From a virus: DNA of 26,151 nucleotides. The stretch is taken from IMG/VR virus record IMGVR_UViG_3300043410_002361, positions 1-26,151 of that record, one strand, 5' to 3'. The translations under genes were made by a program, and so were the position numbers. Below are positions 7,176 to 15,302 of the stretch, piece after piece; position 1 is the stretch's first letter, and every line of letters begins with the position of its first letter. The notes beneath the pieces were generated by a model. That model was not told where the DNA came from. It did no database searches and saw nothing but the letters and a program-made list of their open reading frames with translations.

Positions 7176-9851
7176 TTAGTTAGTTAGGTCTCCGAAGATA
7201 GCCCATGTATTTGCAGCTGTCTTAAGTGCTGTTGCTACTGAGAACTGTCCTCTTAACTTTAATGCGTCTGATCCGTTGACCTTAGCCACCTGGAATGTTA
7301 CTCCAGCTGCAGCCACGAAGCTTGTTTGTCCTGCACCTAATTGCTGGAAGTCGATAGATGCTCCGACTGGATAGCTATAGGTTGCGTCTGTAGGAATTGT
7401 TACTGTGTTTGCAGAAGCAACGTTCATTTGTACAAAAGAATCTTTAACAAATGATGAGCTCAGTGTTATTGATGCTGTTTGTGCATTAATTGGTGTTAAT
7501 GAAGGTGTTGCTGCTACTGTCTGTACTGTACCATCTGAGAATGTGATACCTGTTGAATTGATTGTTGCTGCTCCAGAAAGATTTCCTTCAAGAGTTCCAA
7601 CCTTTAATGTATCATATGTAGCGCCAGTAAGTGAAATTGTTCCACCTGCAGGCTCTGTTGTTACGCCAGAAAAAAGTTTCCACTTTCCATCTGCATGGTC
7701 ACGTACAAGACCCATGTGCTGATATGTTCCAGAAATTGTTGCATGTCCGACGATACCAATATCATTAGCATTTGCTGCATTTCCTGTAGCAATATAGATA
7801 AGTGGATCTGATACCTCAAGGTTAGTTGCATTAACAGTTGTTGTTGTTCCAGCTACTGTTAGGTTTCCTGAAATTGTTACGTTAGGAACTGTTACGTCTC
7901 CTGTGAAAGTAGCTCCTGATAGAGAAGCTTTTCCACTAAGGGTTGTATTGATTGTAGAAAGATCTGATGTCAAGTTTGCAATCTTTGACTGAGCAATTGC
8001 TGCAGATGCATTAATATCAGCATTTACGATAGTTCCATCAGCAATCTTTGCAGATGTTACAGCTCCATCAGCAATGTCTCCTGTAGCTATTGTGCCGTCT
8101 GCAATCTTAGCTGAGGTAATTGCTCCATCGTTAACCTTTGCAGTTGTTACTGCAAGATCTGCAATCATTGCTGTTGCAACTGTACCTGTATCTGTTGTTG
8201 CTACAAGCTTTGATGTATCTGAGATACCATGGACACTTGTAGTAGCTGATTCGTGTGATGTAAGATTTGCAGCTGTTGCCTTAGCATTAAGCTGTGTCTG
8301 AATTGCTGATGTAACACCATTTACATATGAAAGCTCTGTAGATGAGATATCCCCAATTGTTGTTGTATTAGGAAGATTAACTGTTCCTGTAAACGATGCA
8401 TTTTCAATTGGTGCATAAGTTTGTGAAGCAACTGTTACATCTAGCTTATTATCAATTTGATTTTGAATATTAGCTGTTACTCCATTAATATATGAAATTT
8501 CTAGATCTGAAACTCCACCGACACGCTTCTGAACCTTACCAAAATCAAGAGCTGCTACGTTAGTAACCTCTGTGAATGTTGTAGAATAGCTAGATGCAAG
8601 GAATGAAACCCATTGAGCTACTGTCTTTGTCATTCCATTACTTGTTAGTGATTGTGCTGAAAGCCAAACTGTAGAATCTGCTACAGGATTTCCTTGTTCA
8701 TCTGTAAAGTCATGTGTGTATACACCTGTATTAAACGCATAGGCTGAACCAACAACATTTAATCCATATGTGCTAGATAATGATGCTTGCTTTTGTGCAA
8801 TCATTGAATTAGCATTAGACACATCTGACTGAAGAGTATTAATGTCTGATTCTGCAGTGTTTAATCTACCTGCTGCACTATCTAATTGATCTTGAATTGA
8901 GCTAGTTACACCATGAACTCTTTGTAGTTCTGCGTTTGTAACATCACCAATTTTTGCACCAGATGCTACTAGTGGACCAACTTCAAGTTGAGCTAATGGG
9001 GCATTAGCAAAATCAATAGCTGTACCTGGCTCTGACTGAAGACCATCAAAAATCTTCCACTTTCCATCTGTCGCATCACGCACAATACCTGTATGTTGAT
9101 ATGTTCCATCGTCGTATGCACCAACAACACCAATGTCTAGAGAGTTTGCAGAATTGCCAGAAGCTATGTAGATCATTGCATCTGTTACATCCAGGTTTGT
9201 TGCATTTACAGTCGTTGTTGTTCCATTTACAGTTAAATTACCAGATACTGTTACATCTGTTGCTGTTAAGGTATCATCTACAGTTAAATCTGTTGTTACG
9301 ATATTATTTGCATGTGTTGTACCGTTGAACTGTGTGCCATCATCTGTACGTGCAATATTTGCGTCCACATCAAGCTGTTCTGTAAGCGCATTCCATGTTA
9401 ATCCAACACCATCTGCAGAAGGCAATGTTGCAGCTACGTTATTAACAGCACCATCGACATAAGAAATTGTAGCTAGTTGAGCTGTATCTGCAATGCCATG
9501 AACATTTGTTGTTGCAGATGTATGACTAGATAAATCTCCAGCGACTGCATCAATATCTCCAGCTACTGTATTAAAGAAATTTGGATCGTCTCCAAGTGCT
9601 GCTGCAATCTCGTTTAGGGTATTAAGTAGCTCTGGAGCTCCATCAATAAGTCCATTAAGACTATCAATAGCTGAAGCTGCGTCAGTAAAGTATGTTAAAT
9701 CGACCCAGTGATTTACTCCATCACCGATCTTAAACTTGTTTGTATCGGACTCAAATCCAATTTCACCAGCAGCAAGGATAGGCCCGCTACCATTATTTAC
9801 AGAAATCCACTGCGCTGCAGTTCCTCTGCGCTGTTGCATTCTTGTTGCCAT
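7176..9851 (-). CDS. Large tail fibre protein
   Basis: An 891-aa protein. The N-terminus (TRMQQRRGTAAQW, then ILAAGEIGFESDTNKFKIGDG, 1-45) is the short beta domain found at the start of many phage fibres and the Mtd receptor-binding protein. The rest is repetitive. A block of about 92 residues occurs twice (201-293 and 659-752, sharing GTTTTVNATNL and YQH-G-VRD...DGKWK). An NGVTSAIQTQL-like unit occurs three times (312-323, 456-467, 511-521), and there is an ITSAKIADGTI-type repeat (570-615). These are typical of trimeric fibres. The C-terminus (about 785-891) has no repeats and may carry binding. The ATG has AAGGAGATATA upstream. It is presumably exposed on the virion and a candidate target of the downstream modification enzymes. 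Confidence 0.85.
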   Translation of the reverse strand: MATRMQQRRGTAAQWISVNNGSGPILAAGEIGFESDTNKFKIGDGVNHWVDLTYFTDAASAIDSLNGLIDGAPELLNTLNEIAAALGDDPNFFNTVAGDIDAVAGDLSSHTSATTNVHGIADTAQLATISYVDGAVNNVAATLPSADGVGLTWNALTEQLDVDANIARTDDGTQFNGTTHANNIVTTDLTVDDTLTATDVTVSGNLTVNGTTTTVNATNLDVTDAMIYIASGNSANSLDIGVVGAYDDGTYQHTGIVRDATDGKWKIFDGLQSEPGTAIDFANAPLAQLEVGPLVASGAKIGDVTNAELQRVHGVTSSIQDQLDSAAGRLNTAESDINTLQSDVSNANSMIAQKQASLSSTYGLNVVGSAYAFNTGVYTHDFTDEQGNPVADSTVWLSAQSLTSNGMTKTVAQWVSFLASSYSTTFTEVTNVAALDFGKVQKRVGGVSDLEISYINGVTANIQNQIDNKLDVTVASQTYAPIENASFTGTVNLPNTTTIGDISSTELSYVNGVTSAIQTQLNAKATAANLTSHESATTSVHGISDTSKLVATTDTGTVATAMIADLAVTTAKVNDGAITSAKIADGTIATGDIADGAVTSAKIADGTIVNADINASAAIAQSKIANLTSDLSTINTTLSGKASLSGATFTGDVTVPNVTISGNLTVAGTTTTVNATNLEVSDPLIYIATGNAANANDIGIVGHATISGTYQHMGLVRDHADGKWKLFSGVTTEPAGGTISLTGATYDTLKVGTLEGNLSGAATINSTGITFSDGTVQTVAATPSLTPINAQTASITLSSSFVKDSFVQMNVASANTVTIPTDATYSYPVGASIDFQQLGAGQTSFVAAAGVTFQVAKVNGSDALKLRGQFSVATALKTAANTWAIFGDLTN

Positions 9852-9884
9852 TATATCTCCTTGCTAGTAGATTGGAATAGTGCT

Positions 9885-9893
9885 ATTATAGCA
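9885..9893 (-). promoter_or_regulatory. Extended -10 promoter candidate before the large fibre gene
   Basis: TGCTATAAT on the minus strand (9893-9885), in the 47-bp gap before the fibre gene. Transcription would start near 9878 and give a leader of about 27 nt with AAGGAGATATA. No good -35 is visible. Confidence 0.4.
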
Positions 9894-9898
9894 TTATT

Positions 9899-10357
9899 TT
9901 AGTTAAAATTATCTATTGCTACTCCACCGTCCCATAGTGCATTCCATGATGTTAAATCATATGTACCTGCACTTGTGAGAACACCCGCTGCATTATAGAA
10001 ACCTGAATCAACGAACACGCTAACAATTAACCCATTGCCATCGATAGATGTATCGTGGATATGGTCTTGTAGAACTTCTGCATCCTGCAGGGTTGCTAGA
10101 GGTGTCCAAATTGAATTATAGAAAAAATGTACTCTTGATGTTACAGTATCAAGCCAAAACTGCCCTTCTGTAGCTGGTGATGGAGCGGTATCTCCAACCT
10201 GCATAGTTGCATTACCAGTAATTGCATCTACATACTCTTTTGTTGCTGCATGTAAATTTTCTGTTGGTGTACCGACCAAAACTGGTCCACCAAAAGATCC
10301 ACCAAGGGCAACAATTAACCCATTTTTGACTTTAAAATCTTTATCAACTGCTGCCAC
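9899..10357 (-). CDS. Small fibre or fibre-associated structural protein
   Basis: A 152-aa protein whose first 15 residues (DKDFKVKNGLIV) match the start of the next fibre upstream (AKDFKVKNGLVV), pointing to a shared attachment or trimerisation element. The ENLHAATKEYVDAI segment (33-46) is a known fibre motif of the ATKxYVD kind. SPATEGQFWLDTVTSRVHFFYNSIWTPL (59-86) looks like a beta-sandwich repeat often seen in fibre knobs. AAAGGAGAAACC precedes the ATG. It lies between two large fibre genes with short gaps in one transcription unit. The exact place in the virion is not known. Confidence 0.75.
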   Translation of the reverse strand: MAAVDKDFKVKNGLIVALGGSFGGPVLVGTPTENLHAATKEYVDAITGNATMQVGDTAPSPATEGQFWLDTVTSRVHFFYNSIWTPLATLQDAEVLQDHIHDTSIDGNGLIVSVFVDSGFYNAAGVLTSAGTYDLTSWNALWDGGVAIDNFN

Positions 10358-10379
10358 TTGGTTTCTCCTTTATTTTAAA

Positions 10380-12149
10380 TTATGCTAGTAATGTTCCAAC
10401 AACTGTAACTGTTGAGTTATTGTTAACTGTAGTTACACGAAGTCTTACATCTGTACCGCTTACATCTGCAGAGATGCTCATTGAAGAACCATTGGTTCCA
10501 ACTGTTGCATATTCTGTGATTGCAATATTGTCAGATGTATCGAGAGTAAGTATTACTTCTGATACCTCTGTATGAGTTCCATATGCTGTCTTAACAAAGA
10601 ACTTAGCTGAGCGATAGTCTGCCTTTGGGAAAGCATACGCTGTAACTGTTGAAGCAGTAGCAACAAGGCCAGTAGAAGAAGCTACCTGAGTCGCAACACT
10701 ATTAAGATCAACCTCTACGAAGTTTGGAGTAACAGCTTCAAGCGCAGAAACTGCACGTTCATCTGTGAAATATAGGTTGCTTGATCCTTCTTCAAGATCA
10801 TCAGTTGTAGAATCTGCTACACCGTTTTCTGCTGTAATAGTAAGAACACCAGCAACGTTAGCAGTAATTTGAATATTGCTCTTATTTGCATTTGTAAGAG
10901 CATCAACAACTACATCTCTTGCACGAGAATCTGTGTAGTAAAGGCTGTTTACGCCCTCTTCAATATCATCAGTTGTAAGTGCGCCGATTTCTGCATCTGT
11001 GTAAGACTTAGCATTGTTCTCCGCAGTAGTTGCTGCGCCTGCTGCATCATAATTAATTGCAAGACCGTCAGCATAGTTCTTTGCATTTTGCTCTGCAGTG
11101 TCTGCATAGTCTTGTGCTGAACTATCAAGTGCTGAAATTTCTTGATCAGTGTAAGAAACTGCGTTGCCATATGCTGCATCTGCTGCTCCTGCTGCATCGT
11201 AATTTGATGCAAGAGAATCTGCATATCCCTTAGCATTGTTTTCAGCAGTTGTTGCATAACCTTGTGCTGCTGAGTCAAGATCAGAGATTTCTGAATCAAC
11301 ATATGTTGTATCAGCCTTTGTTGCAACCAAATTAGCAACATCTGTTGCGTAGTTTGGATTATCAGCAATTGCTGCTGCCAACTCATTAAGAGTATCAAGC
11401 ATTTCTGGTGCTGAGTCTACAAGATCTGCTACTTTTTGATCAGTGTAGGCATTTGCATCTGAAAGTGCTGCATCTGCTGCACCAAGAGCATCATATGTTC
11501 CAGCAAGGTTTAGGTTAGTAATTGCTGAATCAATTGCATTATTGCGATCTGTAACTTCTGCTGAAATAGCATCATCGATTGCGTTGTTGCGATTTGTAAC
11601 TTCAGTTGAAATTGCAGAATCTGTATAATCATTTGCATTAGATTCTGCTGTATTTGCCTTAGAAGTTGCGTCATCAGATGCTGTTGAAATTGCTTCTGAC
11701 TTGGCGGTTGCAATTGCAGAATTACGATTTGTTACTTCTGTTGAAATTAATCCATCTGCATAACTTTCTGCTGCATCTTGTGCATCTGCTGCAGATCCTG
11801 CTGCATCCCAAAGACCAGCCTGAGCATCAATTGCTCTTTGATCTGTAAAGTACTTATTTGTACCTTCAGTTAAATCTGATGTTGAATGATTTGAAATATC
11901 TGATACTTGACCAGTTACATCACCAATAAGATCTGCTGTAATCTCCACTGCAGAAAATGAACCATTTTCATCACGAAGTACTACTGTATCTGGTGTAGCA
12001 TCTGATGTTGCTGATCCACCAATGAGACCAATGATGTAGTTTTGATCATCTGTGCTCTTTGTAAGAACATCATTTCCAGCAACTGTAGCTGTAGATCCTT
12101 CAACGACAAGACCATTTTTTACTTTAAAGTCTTTTGCGACTGTAGCCAT
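10380..12149 (-). CDS. Long coiled-coil tail fibre protein
   Basis: A 589-aa fibre. After the shared N-terminal DFKVKNGLVV element, residues about 110-385 are Ala/Asn/Asp-rich with many heptad-like units (SAISTEVTNRNNAID, QDYADTAEQNAKNYADG), as expected of a trimeric coiled coil. TEGTNKYFTDQRA-type units appear three times (about 93-107, 395-411, 451-466), a motif known from phage fibres. The DSAPEMLDTLNELAAAIADN segment also occurs in the 891-aa fibre as GAPELLNTLNEIAAALGDD, so the two genes have exchanged modules. The last 110 residues form a non-repetitive beta-rich tip. The start has AAGGAGATAATAA upstream. It is likely part of the host-recognition apparatus. Confidence 0.85.
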   Translation of the reverse strand: MATVAKDFKVKNGLVVEGSTATVAGNDVLTKSTDDQNYIIGLIGGSATSDATPDTVVLRDENGSFSAVEITADLIGDVTGQVSDISNHSTSDLTEGTNKYFTDQRAIDAQAGLWDAAGSAADAQDAAESYADGLISTEVTNRNSAIATAKSEAISTASDDATSKANTAESNANDYTDSAISTEVTNRNNAIDDAISAEVTDRNNAIDSAITNLNLAGTYDALGAADAALSDANAYTDQKVADLVDSAPEMLDTLNELAAAIADNPNYATDVANLVATKADTTYVDSEISDLDSAAQGYATTAENNAKGYADSLASNYDAAGAADAAYGNAVSYTDQEISALDSSAQDYADTAEQNAKNYADGLAINYDAAGAATTAENNAKSYTDAEIGALTTDDIEEGVNSLYYTDSRARDVVVDALTNANKSNIQITANVAGVLTITAENGVADSTTDDLEEGSSNLYFTDERAVSALEAVTPNFVEVDLNSVATQVASSTGLVATASTVTAYAFPKADYRSAKFFVKTAYGTHTEVSEVILTLDTSDNIAITEYATVGTNGSSMSISADVSGTDVRLRVTTVNNNSTVTVVGTLLA

Positions 12150-12165
12150 TTATTATCTCCTTAAG

Positions 12166-12612
12166 TTAAGCCTTTAAACCCATACGTGCAAAACGTACGG
12201 TTATAGGCGTGATTCCCACCACTGGAGTTACTGTAATATTCACAGTATCTGCCACTCTAGAGACATTAACGGTGCCAATATTCCCATCATTGTCTATCAT
12301 TCCATATTCGCTTACAGAGATTCCATCTCCATCAACTAATATAGTAAATTCTGTTGCAAAGTATTTGTTGTCTCCTGCAGAATCCTTTTTGATGGAAACA
12401 AGATACTTTACCATTCTCCAAACAGTTGCATCAAAGTTATCAATAACTGTTGGATTTTCAATTCCATAAATTGTATTTTCATTATTGCCAGCAGTACCGA
12501 GGTCTGTAGCTTGAGCAGAAGTGCTGTCAATCAAGTCTTCATAATCTGCTTGTGATGGACGATCACCAGATTGAAACTTGGTTTTTACTGTATATAGAGG
12601 TAGTCTGGCCAT
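12166..12612 (-). CDS. Structural protein of unknown fold, fibre operon
   Basis: A 148-aa protein without signal peptide or membrane segment. The N-terminus (PLYTVKTKFQSGDRPSQADYEDLIDS) resembles the short helical start of phage fibre or adaptor proteins. The C-terminal half (SIKKDSAGDNKYFATEFTILVDGDG onwards) reads as alternating beta strands like the tip of the 589-aa fibre (both have a KxFxxT/K...SxSEY-type run). It has no Shine-Dalgarno. Instead TGTTATAAT followed by 6 nt leads straight into the ATG, i.e. a leaderless start. Function beyond virion or fibre assembly is not recognised. Confidence 0.7.
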   Translation of the reverse strand: MARLPLYTVKTKFQSGDRPSQADYEDLIDSTSAQATDLGTAGNNENTIYGIENPTVIDNFDATVWRMVKYLVSIKKDSAGDNKYFATEFTILVDGDGISVSEYGMIDNDGNIGTVNVSRVADTVNITVTPVVGITPITVRFARMGLKA

Positions 12613-12618
12613 AGCTAA

Positions 12619-12627
12619 ATTATAACA
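12619..12627 (-). promoter_or_regulatory. Extended -10 for a leaderless start
   Basis: TGTTATAAT (12627-12619, minus strand), then 6 nt, then the ATG at 12612. The spacing puts the first transcribed base at or next to the start codon. Confidence 0.55.
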
Positions 12628-12635
12628 TACATTTT

Positions 12636-12854
12636 TTATAAAATGTAGTTACTATAGCCAATTATCTGAAAAGGGATAGCTGGAATAATTTTTTCGGACG
12701 GTACATGAACATGAGTAAACTTAACTCTAAATGGAAGCACTGATTTAAAAGATGCAGATCCTGGATTATCTTTAAAAGATGTATTAATCCTAAATGTTGG
12801 AGTAATAGATTTTGTTGCTACAGGTTGTATTTTAGATAATTCTGCAATTGCCAT
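12636..12854 (-). CDS. Small structural protein of unknown function
   Basis: A 72-aa, beta-rich, slightly basic protein (RINTSFKDN, then FRVKFTHVHVPSEKIIPAIPFQIIGYSNYIL). The ATG overlaps the TAA of the preceding gene (TAATG), so it is probably translated by coupling. I recognise no family. Its size and place between a baseplate-like protein and fibre genes suggest a small virion component. Confidence 0.6.
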   Translation of the reverse strand: MAIAELSKIQPVATKSITPTFRINTSFKDNPGSASFKSVLPFRVKFTHVHVPSEKIIPAIPFQIIGYSNYIL

Positions 12855-13270
12855 TATTCAGTCACGTCTTCCAGGACAATTAACTTACCCTGGCAAACAG
12901 TCCAAACAATTGCATCTGAGTCTAGAGATACTTCAACATCAAAAATATCATTTGTTTGTAATGTTGCTGTTTGTTCTGCAGTCAAAGAAACTGTAAACTC
13001 TCCAGTAGTATCTCCTTCACCTGGTGCTGGCGTAAGTGTATATAGCAATGTTGCAGTATCTGTAATCTGTCCAGAAATAACAGGGTTTGTAGTTGGACGC
13101 TTTATTTGCATAGAGATATTCCAATCTGGAATATTTAATGGTTGACGGGCATCATCGGTAAGATAAACACGAAATGCACTTGTATCACCCTTAACAAAAG
13201 TCCAATTAACAAATGGAGGTCTTTCTCCAATATCGTAGGTTCCTGATGAACCACCTCTGTAAGTTGCCAT
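12854..13270 (-). CDS. Baseplate-like structural protein
   Basis: A 138-aa protein with VNWTFVKGDTSAFRVYLTDD (about 22-41) near the start and IVWTVCQGKLIVLEDVT at the end. This layout matches small phage baseplate or BppU N-terminal-like domains, in which a GDT turn follows the first strand. It is a distant paralogue of the 14796-15194 protein (WVVVRGDTAKLKVEFLEND ... WTPVIGTICVLGDITP). It is the first gene of the long fibre operon. There is no Shine-Dalgarno: TGGTATAAT and 9 nt precede the ATG, giving a very short or absent leader. Family assignment is from pattern only. Confidence 0.72.
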   Translation of the reverse strand: MATYRGGSSGTYDIGERPPFVNWTFVKGDTSAFRVYLTDDARQPLNIPDWNISMQIKRPTTNPVISGQITDTATLLYTLTPAPGEGDTTGEFTVSLTAEQTATLQTNDIFDVEVSLDSDAIVWTVCQGKLIVLEDVTE

Positions 13271-13279
13271 AGTCTTATC

Positions 13280-13288
13280 ATTATACCA
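13280..13288 (-). promoter_or_regulatory. Promoter of the fibre/modification operon
   Basis: TGGTATAAT (13288-13280, minus strand) is an extended -10. Nine bases follow before the ATG at 13270, so the mRNA has at most a few leader bases. The -35 region is weak. It lies back to back with the lysin promoter (13306-13334). Confidence 0.5.
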
Positions 13289-13305
13289 TTAAATATTTTT
13301 GAAAC

Positions 13306-13334
13306 TTGACCTAAAAAATAAATCATGTTATACT
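13306..13334 (+). promoter_or_regulatory. Sigma70-type promoter of the lysin gene
   Basis: TTGACC (13306-13311), 17 bp, TATACT (13329-13334), with TG one base before the -10. It drives the only clear plus-strand gene in the late region. Transcription should begin near 13341, right at a perfect inverted repeat. Confidence 0.65.
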
Positions 13335-13339
13335 AAATT

Positions 13340-13360
13340 ATCACCAGACAACCTGGTGAT
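13340..13360 (+). promoter_or_regulatory. Perfect 8-bp stem-loop at the 5' end of the lysin mRNA
   Basis: ATCACCAG - ACAAC - CTGGTGAT: an 8-bp perfect stem with a 5-nt loop, starting at the predicted transcription start and followed by TTTGTTT. It could stabilise the mRNA 5' end, act as an operator, or attenuate the transcript before the ribosome site AGGAGG at 13370-13375. Confidence 0.6.
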
Positions 13361-13383
13361 TTTGTTTCTAGGAGGTAAAAACT

Positions 13384-13941
13384 ATGAGAGACAACAGAGT
13401 ATGGATAGGCTTAATAGCCTTAGTTGGTATTATTGCTCCTTTTAGCAATGCTGCTAATGCTACTGAGGCTAAATTTACAATGAGAACTGCAACAGTTACA
13501 CAGGATGCTCCTAAAACAGCATCTTTGGTTGCCAAACCTAGATCTATGGTAATGCTAAAAAAGTATGCAAATGCTGCTGCACTGACAGATCTAGATTTAG
13601 TAAAACTATTGCAGGCTGTGGGGTTTACAGGTAAAGGTCTTAGAACTGCCTGGGCTGTTGCCAAGTCAGAATCTAACGGACAACCAATCAGATACAATGG
13701 AAATAGAAAGACTGGGGACAGCTCTTTTGGACTTTTCCAAATTAATATGATCAGCCAACTTGGTCCTGATCGCAGAGAGCGTTACAATCTGAAATATAAC
13801 GCAGAGCTTCTTAATCCTGTGAAAAATGCACAGATCGTATTTAAGATGACACAGGGTGGTACAAACTGGAAAGCATGGAAATATGCTAAGACCCCTGCTG
13901 TTAAGAAGTGGCTCAAGAAATTTCCAGCACATTTAGTATAA
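13384..13941 (+). CDS. Secreted lysozyme/lytic transglycosylase-like endolysin
   Basis: A 185-aa protein with an N-terminal signal peptide: basic start, hydrophobic 7-20, and a likely cleavage after ANA at about residue 26. The catalytic domain spans about 60-180. KSE96SNGQPIRYNGN, then TGDSSFGLFQINM (110-122), is the goose-lysozyme/SLT-like active site, with E96 as the probable catalytic acid. W162, in NWKAW, is typical of the C-terminal groove. It would cleave the glycan strands of peptidoglycan. A strong AGGAGG lies 8 nt before the ATG. The gene stands alone on the plus strand with its own promoter, leader hairpin and terminator, so its expression is separate from the fibre operon. It could be an endolysin exported by the host or a virion-borne wall enzyme; with a signal peptide, the former is favoured. 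Confidence 0.82.
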   Translation: MRDNRVWIGLIALVGIIAPFSNAANATEAKFTMRTATVTQDAPKTASLVAKPRSMVMLKKYANAAALTDLDLVKLLQAVGFTGKGLRTAWAVAKSESNGQPIRYNGNRKTGDSSFGLFQINMISQLGPDRRERYNLKYNAELLNPVKNAQIVFKMTQGGTNWKAWKYAKTPAVKKWLKKFPAHLV

Positions 13942-13955
13942 AATAAAATATAATT

Positions 13956-13986
13956 AGCCCCTGGGAGAAATCCTGGGGGCTTTTTA
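13956..13986 (+). terminator. Rho-independent terminator after the lysin gene
   Basis: AGCCCCTGGG - AGAAAT - CCTGGGGGCT, with a ten-pair stem including two G-T pairs, then TTTTT. On the other strand the stem is followed by an AT-rich tract, so it may also stop the convergent collagen-like transcript, whose stop codon lies at 13986-13984. Confidence 0.85.
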
Positions 13987-14697
13987 TATTACAGATATAT
14001 AAATTCTTTTTGGAACCAATAATGCATCATTGTCGGTTCTAATTTGAGGTATAGCAGAAACATACTTCATATTTTCATCATCAAGATATACAGTATGCTC
14101 AAGAGAAATGTCATAGTCAAATTGATATTTTAAAGATCCAGCTAAAGTTGTTGGATATTTTGTGGTTCCATCAACAAACGTTCTAAACCAAACCTCTGTA
14201 TTATTTTGCAGTGTGGTTATTTGTACATCATAACGAATTGTTACAATTGATCCTAGCTTAAGGCCTTTTAAATTAATTTTTTGACTTGTAGGAACCCATA
14301 AAGATGTTCCAGATTCTGGCAAATATAATTCATTTACGTTTATTTTTGAATCAAATCCAAAACTAACCCAACCATCATCTCCATATTGAGATCCTAGCTT
14401 GATCTGTCTTTTATCTGAACTTCCATACACTGCCCAACCGTGTAATTGACCTGAAGGAGAAAGAGAGCTTATTCCATCTTTACCGTCTTTACCGTTTTTA
14501 CCTGGTTTCCCAGGTTCACCCTTAGGTCCTTGCTCTCCAGGCTCTCCTTTAGGCCCCTGAGGGCCTTTTTCACCCTGTGGTCCTTGTGGCCCTGGAACAG
14601 AAATAAAAGAAACTTGCTGTTCTAAAGAATATGGCTGTTTTGCACTATCTGCATATGTTTTTTTCTTAGGTTCTGGGAACTCCATGCTTGTTGCCAT
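13984..14697 (-). CDS. Collagen-like virion protein
   Basis: A 237-aa protein. Residues 36-75 are an uninterrupted run of about 13 collagen GXY triplets rich in Pro, Lys, Glu and Gln (GPQGEKGPQGPKGEPGEQ). This predicts a triple-helical stalk. The first 35 residues (EPKKKTYADSAKQPYSLEQQ) would anchor it. The C-terminal 160 residues form a beta-rich domain (GQLHGWAVYGSSDKRQIKLG ... GWVSFGF) that probably trimerises and may bind the host. Several triplets carry Pro or Lys at the Y position (GEP, GPK, GKP), the position hydroxylated in animal collagen. The five P4H-like enzymes in the window make this an obvious candidate substrate. AGGGCAAC precedes the ATG. Confidence 0.85.
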   Translation of the reverse strand: MATSMEFPEPKKKTYADSAKQPYSLEQQVSFISVPGPQGPQGEKGPQGPKGEPGEQGPKGEPGKPGKNGKDGKDGISSLSPSGQLHGWAVYGSSDKRQIKLGSQYGDDGWVSFGFDSKINVNELYLPESGTSLWVPTSQKINLKGLKLGSIVTIRYDVQITTLQNNTEVWFRTFVDGTTKYPTTLAGSLKYQFDYDISLEHTVYLDDENMKYVSAIPQIRTDNDALLVPKRIYISVI

Positions 14698-14703
14698 GTT
14701 GCC

Positions 14704-14796
14704 CTACTTTACATCTTTAACCTTAAAAACCTTTTTGCCAATTTTAACAATTGGAGGTAAATTATCTTTTACTGCTGTGACCTTAACGACTGCCAT
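14704..14796 (-). CDS. Basic 30-aa microprotein with strong ribosome site
   Basis: Encodes MAVVKVTAVKDNLPPIVKIG and ten more residues rich in Lys and Val (30 aa, TAG stop). The ATG overlaps the TAA of the preceding gene (TAATG), and AGGAGGT sits 8 nt upstream, one of the best ribosome sites in the window. Alternating polar and Val/Ile residues suggest a short beta hairpin. It lies between a baseplate-like protein and a collagen-like protein in one operon. No family recognised; it may be a small virion or assembly peptide. Confidence 0.65.
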   Translation of the reverse strand: MAVVKVTAVKDNLPPIVKIGKKVFKVKDVK

Positions 14797-15194
14797 TATA
14801 AACTACCTCCTGGAGTAATGTCACCCAATACACATATGGTTCCAATAACTGGAGTCCAAGATGTGTCCTCACCAATTCCTGGTATTGTTGCTTCAATATC
14901 AAAAGAAAGCTCTGCAACAACATTTTTATATTTATTTGCACCCCAGTTTGCTGTAATTGTAGGTGGTACTCTTAACTCGACATATCCTTCACCAGAAACA
15001 AGCGGTAGATCATCAAGGACATCTCCATTAGAGTCATAAGCTGTAGCTACATATGTCCACCCTGAAGTACTAAAATAGGTTGATTCATCATTTTCAAGAA
15101 ATTCTACTTTAAGCTTTGCAGTGTCCCCACGAACTACTACCCACTGAATATTAGCTGGGTTAGCTCCATGTTTTTCAATTGTAGATACGCACAT
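14796..15194 (-). CDS. Baseplate-like structural protein, paralogue of 12854-13270
   Basis: A 132-aa protein with NIQWVVVRGDTAKLKVEFLE (about 18-37), a middle of short strands (YVELRVPPTITANWG), and a C-terminal SWTPVIGTICVLGDITP. The spacing of the GDT turn and of the final W-x-P-x-x-G-x-I-x-V-L-x-D-x-T strand matches the 138-aa protein at 12854-13270, so the two are paralogues. The gene has TGATATAAT and 6 nt before its ATG (leaderless) and heads the three-gene unit ending with the collagen-like gene. It probably makes part of the baseplate or a fibre-attachment ring. Confidence 0.7.
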   Translation of the reverse strand: MCVSTIEKHGANPANIQWVVVRGDTAKLKVEFLENDESTYFSTSGWTYVATAYDSNGDVLDDLPLVSGEGYVELRVPPTITANWGANKYKNVVAELSFDIEATIPGIGEDTSWTPVIGTICVLGDITPGGSL

Positions 15195-15200
15195 AATAGG

Positions 15201-15209
15201 ATTATATCA
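15201..15209 (-). promoter_or_regulatory. Extended -10 for a leaderless start
   Basis: TGATATAAT (15209-15201, minus strand), then 6 nt, then the ATG at 15194. It follows the terminator-like hairpin at 15221-15272, so a new transcript begins here. Confidence 0.55.
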
Positions 15210-15210
15210 C

Positions 15211-15272
15211 AATAAATAAACTAGCACTCTAGGGGCAGTGGGGGTGGGGTAGAGAGCAACCTAGAGTGCTAG
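15211..15272 (-). terminator. 13-bp perfect hairpin with C/G-run loop and T-rich tail
   Basis: CTAGCACTCTAGG (15221-15233) and CCTAGAGTGCTAG (15260-15272) are exact reverse complements enclosing 26 nt. Read on the minus strand the stem is followed by TTTATTTATT, so it may end the transcript of the holin-like gene. The loop carries runs of four, five and four G on the plus strand (C on the minus), which could form a G-quadruplex in DNA. Confidence 0.55.
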
Positions 15273-15302
15273 CTCTCATAGTATAACATTATTTATTTAA
15301 TA

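Noticed and set aside
10949-11398. Minus-strand frame of 149 codons inside the 589-aa fibre gene, rich in Gln, Met and Leu
   Set aside because: Frame-shifted shadow of an Ala/Asn-rich coiled-coil coding sequence, with no ribosome site.
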